Assembly (NCBI GenBank): GCA_018110855.1
Contig: JAGBFZ010000347.1
Coordinates: 1 to 6,027 of the forward strand
Reading direction: 5' to 3'
From: Oscillospiraceae bacterium
Lineage (GTDB): Bacteria > Bacillota > Clostridia > Oscillospirales > Ruminococcaceae
Length of the DNA: 6,027 nt
Position 1 is the stretch's first letter; the number at the start of each line of letters is the position of its first letter. Shown here piece by piece: positions 4,974-6,027 of the stretch. The notes beneath the pieces were generated by a model. The model searched no databases and had not been told where the DNA came from. It saw only the letters and a program-made list of their open reading frames with translations. A program made the translations under genes and the position numbers.

Positions 4974-5639
4974 ATGAAGAAGAAGGAATATCCCCAAAAT
5001 CTCTTATCACAAGTGTTCGTAAATGGACTACCCACCGATTTGCCCGATGACGTTGCTCTTGTGCTTGAATATATTATTCAAAAGACCTTGACCGAACGTG
5101 AGGGCAGGGTACTTGATATGCGGTATAAAAGATATATGACAATGGCTGCTATCGGAGAGGAATATGGTTTAAGAGCCGAAAGAATACGTCAGATCGAAGC
5201 AAAGGCTGTTCGCAAGCTCCGGCACCCAAGCAGGAGCAAATATATCCTTATGGGTATGGAGGGCTATATCAACTATTTGAGAGATACGGCAGTAGATGAA
5301 CGTTTGAGAGAGTATAAGAAAGAAATTGTTTCTCTTGAAAAGAAAATTGCGGTATTGACTAACACAGAATACGAAGAAGAACAAAACGAACTTGAAAATG
5401 CACCGATAGCGGAGCTTGATTTTTCGGTACGAACATACAATGTCCTTACCAAAGCCGGATATTCAACAGTCAGGGAACTGCTTGATGCCGATCCGGATGA
5501 TATTATCAAACTGCCTAATCTGGGACTGAAAAGTTTCTCCGAAATTATTGATGTTTTGGGAGAAAAAGGCTTTGAGTGGAAGTCAGGAAAAATCTGTAAA
5601 TCATACAGCAGAATAAAGGTGTGCAAAGATGAAAACTGA
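4974..5639 (+). CDS. Sigma-70 region 4 / RNA polymerase alpha C-terminal domain fusion protein
   Basis: The 221-residue protein starts at ATG 4974, 7 bases after AAAGGAG (4960-4966); an upstream GTG in the same frame lies in the terminator and has no ribosome site. Residues 38-88 match sigma region 4, the -35-binding helix-turn-helix, including [20 protein letters not shown] at 69-88. Residues 105-142 form a charged, probably helical linker. Residues 144-200 match the alpha subunit C-terminal domain with no gap, keeping the equivalents of E. coli R265, N268, G296, K298, S299 and E302 (here R153, N156, G184, K186, S187, E190), which contact promoter UP-element DNA. No core-binding region 2 is present, so it cannot act as a full sigma factor. 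It probably regulates the element's transcription by binding DNA. It is followed by, and overlaps, repA. Similar proteins are known in clostridial elements, but their role is unproven. Confidence 0.88.
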   Translation: MKKKEYPQNLLSQVFVNGLPTDLPDDVALVLEYIIQKTLTEREGRVLDMRYKRYMTMAAIGEEYGLRAERIRQIEAKAVRKLRHPSRSKYILMGMEGYINYLRDTAVDERLREYKKEIVSLEKKIAVLTNTEYEEEQNELENAPIAELDFSVRTYNVLTKAGYSTVRELLDADPDDIIKLPNLGLKSFSEIIDVLGEKGFEWKSGKICKSYSRIKVCKDEN

Positions 5640-6027
5640 ATTTGACTACTATTACGGTGCAGAAGCCGAGCAATTTTCCTTTGTCAAGATACCAAAGGTG
5701 CTATTTAGCGATAAGAAGCATTTTGGAAAGCTGTCAATAGGAGCAAAGCTTATGTACGGCTTGCTGCTTGACCGAATGAGCCTAAGCAGGAAAAATAACT
5801 GGATTGATAATCAAAACAGGGTATATATCGTGTTTCCCATAGAGGATATTAAGGAACAGTTGGGCATTTGCAGTGAAACGGCGGTCAAGCTCTTAAAGGA
5901 ACTTGATGATGAAAACGGCATAGGCCTTATAAAAAAGAAACGCAGAGGTCAGGGTATGACTTCCATTATCTATGTTATGAACTTTATTGTTGAAGATGAT
6001 GAACAGCCCGGAGCCGATACCCCGGAA
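5629..6027 (+). CDS. repA: RepA_N-family replication initiator, 3' end missing
   Basis: ATG 5629 opens a frame that runs off the right edge; 133 residues are visible. The start ([20 protein letters not shown]) and the following [26 protein letters not shown] and [13 protein letters not shown] segments are characteristic of the RepA N-terminal domain (replication initiator A). This domain holds winged-helix DNA-binding elements and starts replication of low-copy Gram-positive plasmids and of many clostridial integrative elements. The gene overlaps the end of the sigma4-alphaCTD gene by 11 bases (ATGAAAACTGA), and the AAAGG 12 bases upstream is a weak ribosome site, so translation is probably coupled. 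Both genes would share the attenuator-like leader at 4889-4948. In RepA_N replicons the origin often lies inside the rep gene, here off the window. Confidence 0.9.
   Translation, partial: MKTEFDYYYGAEAEQFSFVKIPKVLFSDKKHFGKLSIGAKLMYGLLLDRMSLSRKNNWIDNQNRVYIVFPIEDIKEQLGICSETAVKLLKELDDENGIGLIKKKRRGQGMTSIIYVMNFIVEDDEQPGADTPE

Larger units (their letters stand above)
1..6027. mobile_element. Segment of a clostridial integrative/mobilizable element
   Basis: The window combines a MobV relaxase, a CHC2 primase, a large serine recombinase, a sigma-like regulator and a RepA_N initiator on one strand, with one unrelated gene on the other strand. That mix is typical of integrative conjugative or mobilizable elements in gut Clostridia. 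Neither end of the element is identified: the relaxase runs off the left edge and RepA off the right. A plasmid or an excised circular form is equally compatible. Confidence 0.75.

Noticed and set aside
4941..5040. Antisense RNA promoter opposite the leader
   Set aside because: The best minus-strand boxes (TTGTGA and TATTCC at 16 bases) are poor, so an antisense RNA is only a hypothesis.

Overview
The window looks like the interior of a mobile element (integrative and conjugative/mobilizable element, or a plasmid-like relative) from a gut-type clostridial Firmicute (Ruminococcus/Oscillospiraceae/Lachnospiraceae-like). The reasons are strong AGGAGG ribosome sites, sigma-A type promoters, and a gene set known from such elements: MobV relaxase, CHC2 zinc-finger primase, large serine recombinase and RepA_N replication initiator. 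The species assignment is inference. No rRNA, tRNA or CRISPR array was seen.

Layout. 1-1347: 3' part of a MobV relaxase, open at the left edge. 1371-2003: a CHC2 zinc-finger protein cut by an in-frame TAG at 1683-1685. 1915-2088: N-terminal stub of a second primase/helicase-type protein, starting at a TTG behind a strong ribosome site and soon losing homology. 2134-2643 (minus strand): an AT-rich gene of unknown function with its own near-consensus promoter, lying where the rest of the primase gene would be expected. 2791-3230: a non-coding, repeat-rich region around a 55-residue gene (2915-3082), flanked by mirror-image clusters of an 8-bp unit (TACACGCC and variants). 3231-4768: sigma-A promoter and large serine recombinase. 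4764-4839: a 76-bp imperfect palindrome overlapping the recombinase stop codon. 4889-4948: a leader with two mutually exclusive hairpins, the second an intrinsic terminator. 4974-5639: a sigma-70 region 4 / RNA polymerase alpha C-terminal domain fusion. 5629-6027: start of a RepA_N initiator, overlapping the previous gene and open at the right edge.

How the parts fit. Relaxase, primase and recombinase serve transfer, strand conversion and integration/excision. The sigma4-alphaCTD protein and RepA form a two-gene unit that appears to be controlled by transcription attenuation, as in some Gram-positive plasmid copy-control systems. The primase part is damaged (nonsense codon plus truncation), so this copy may be decaying or may rely on functions supplied elsewhere. 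The best leads are the attenuator-like leader, the sigma4-alphaCTD fusion, the mirrored repeat arms around the 55-residue gene, and the palindrome at the recombinase end as a possible attachment site.
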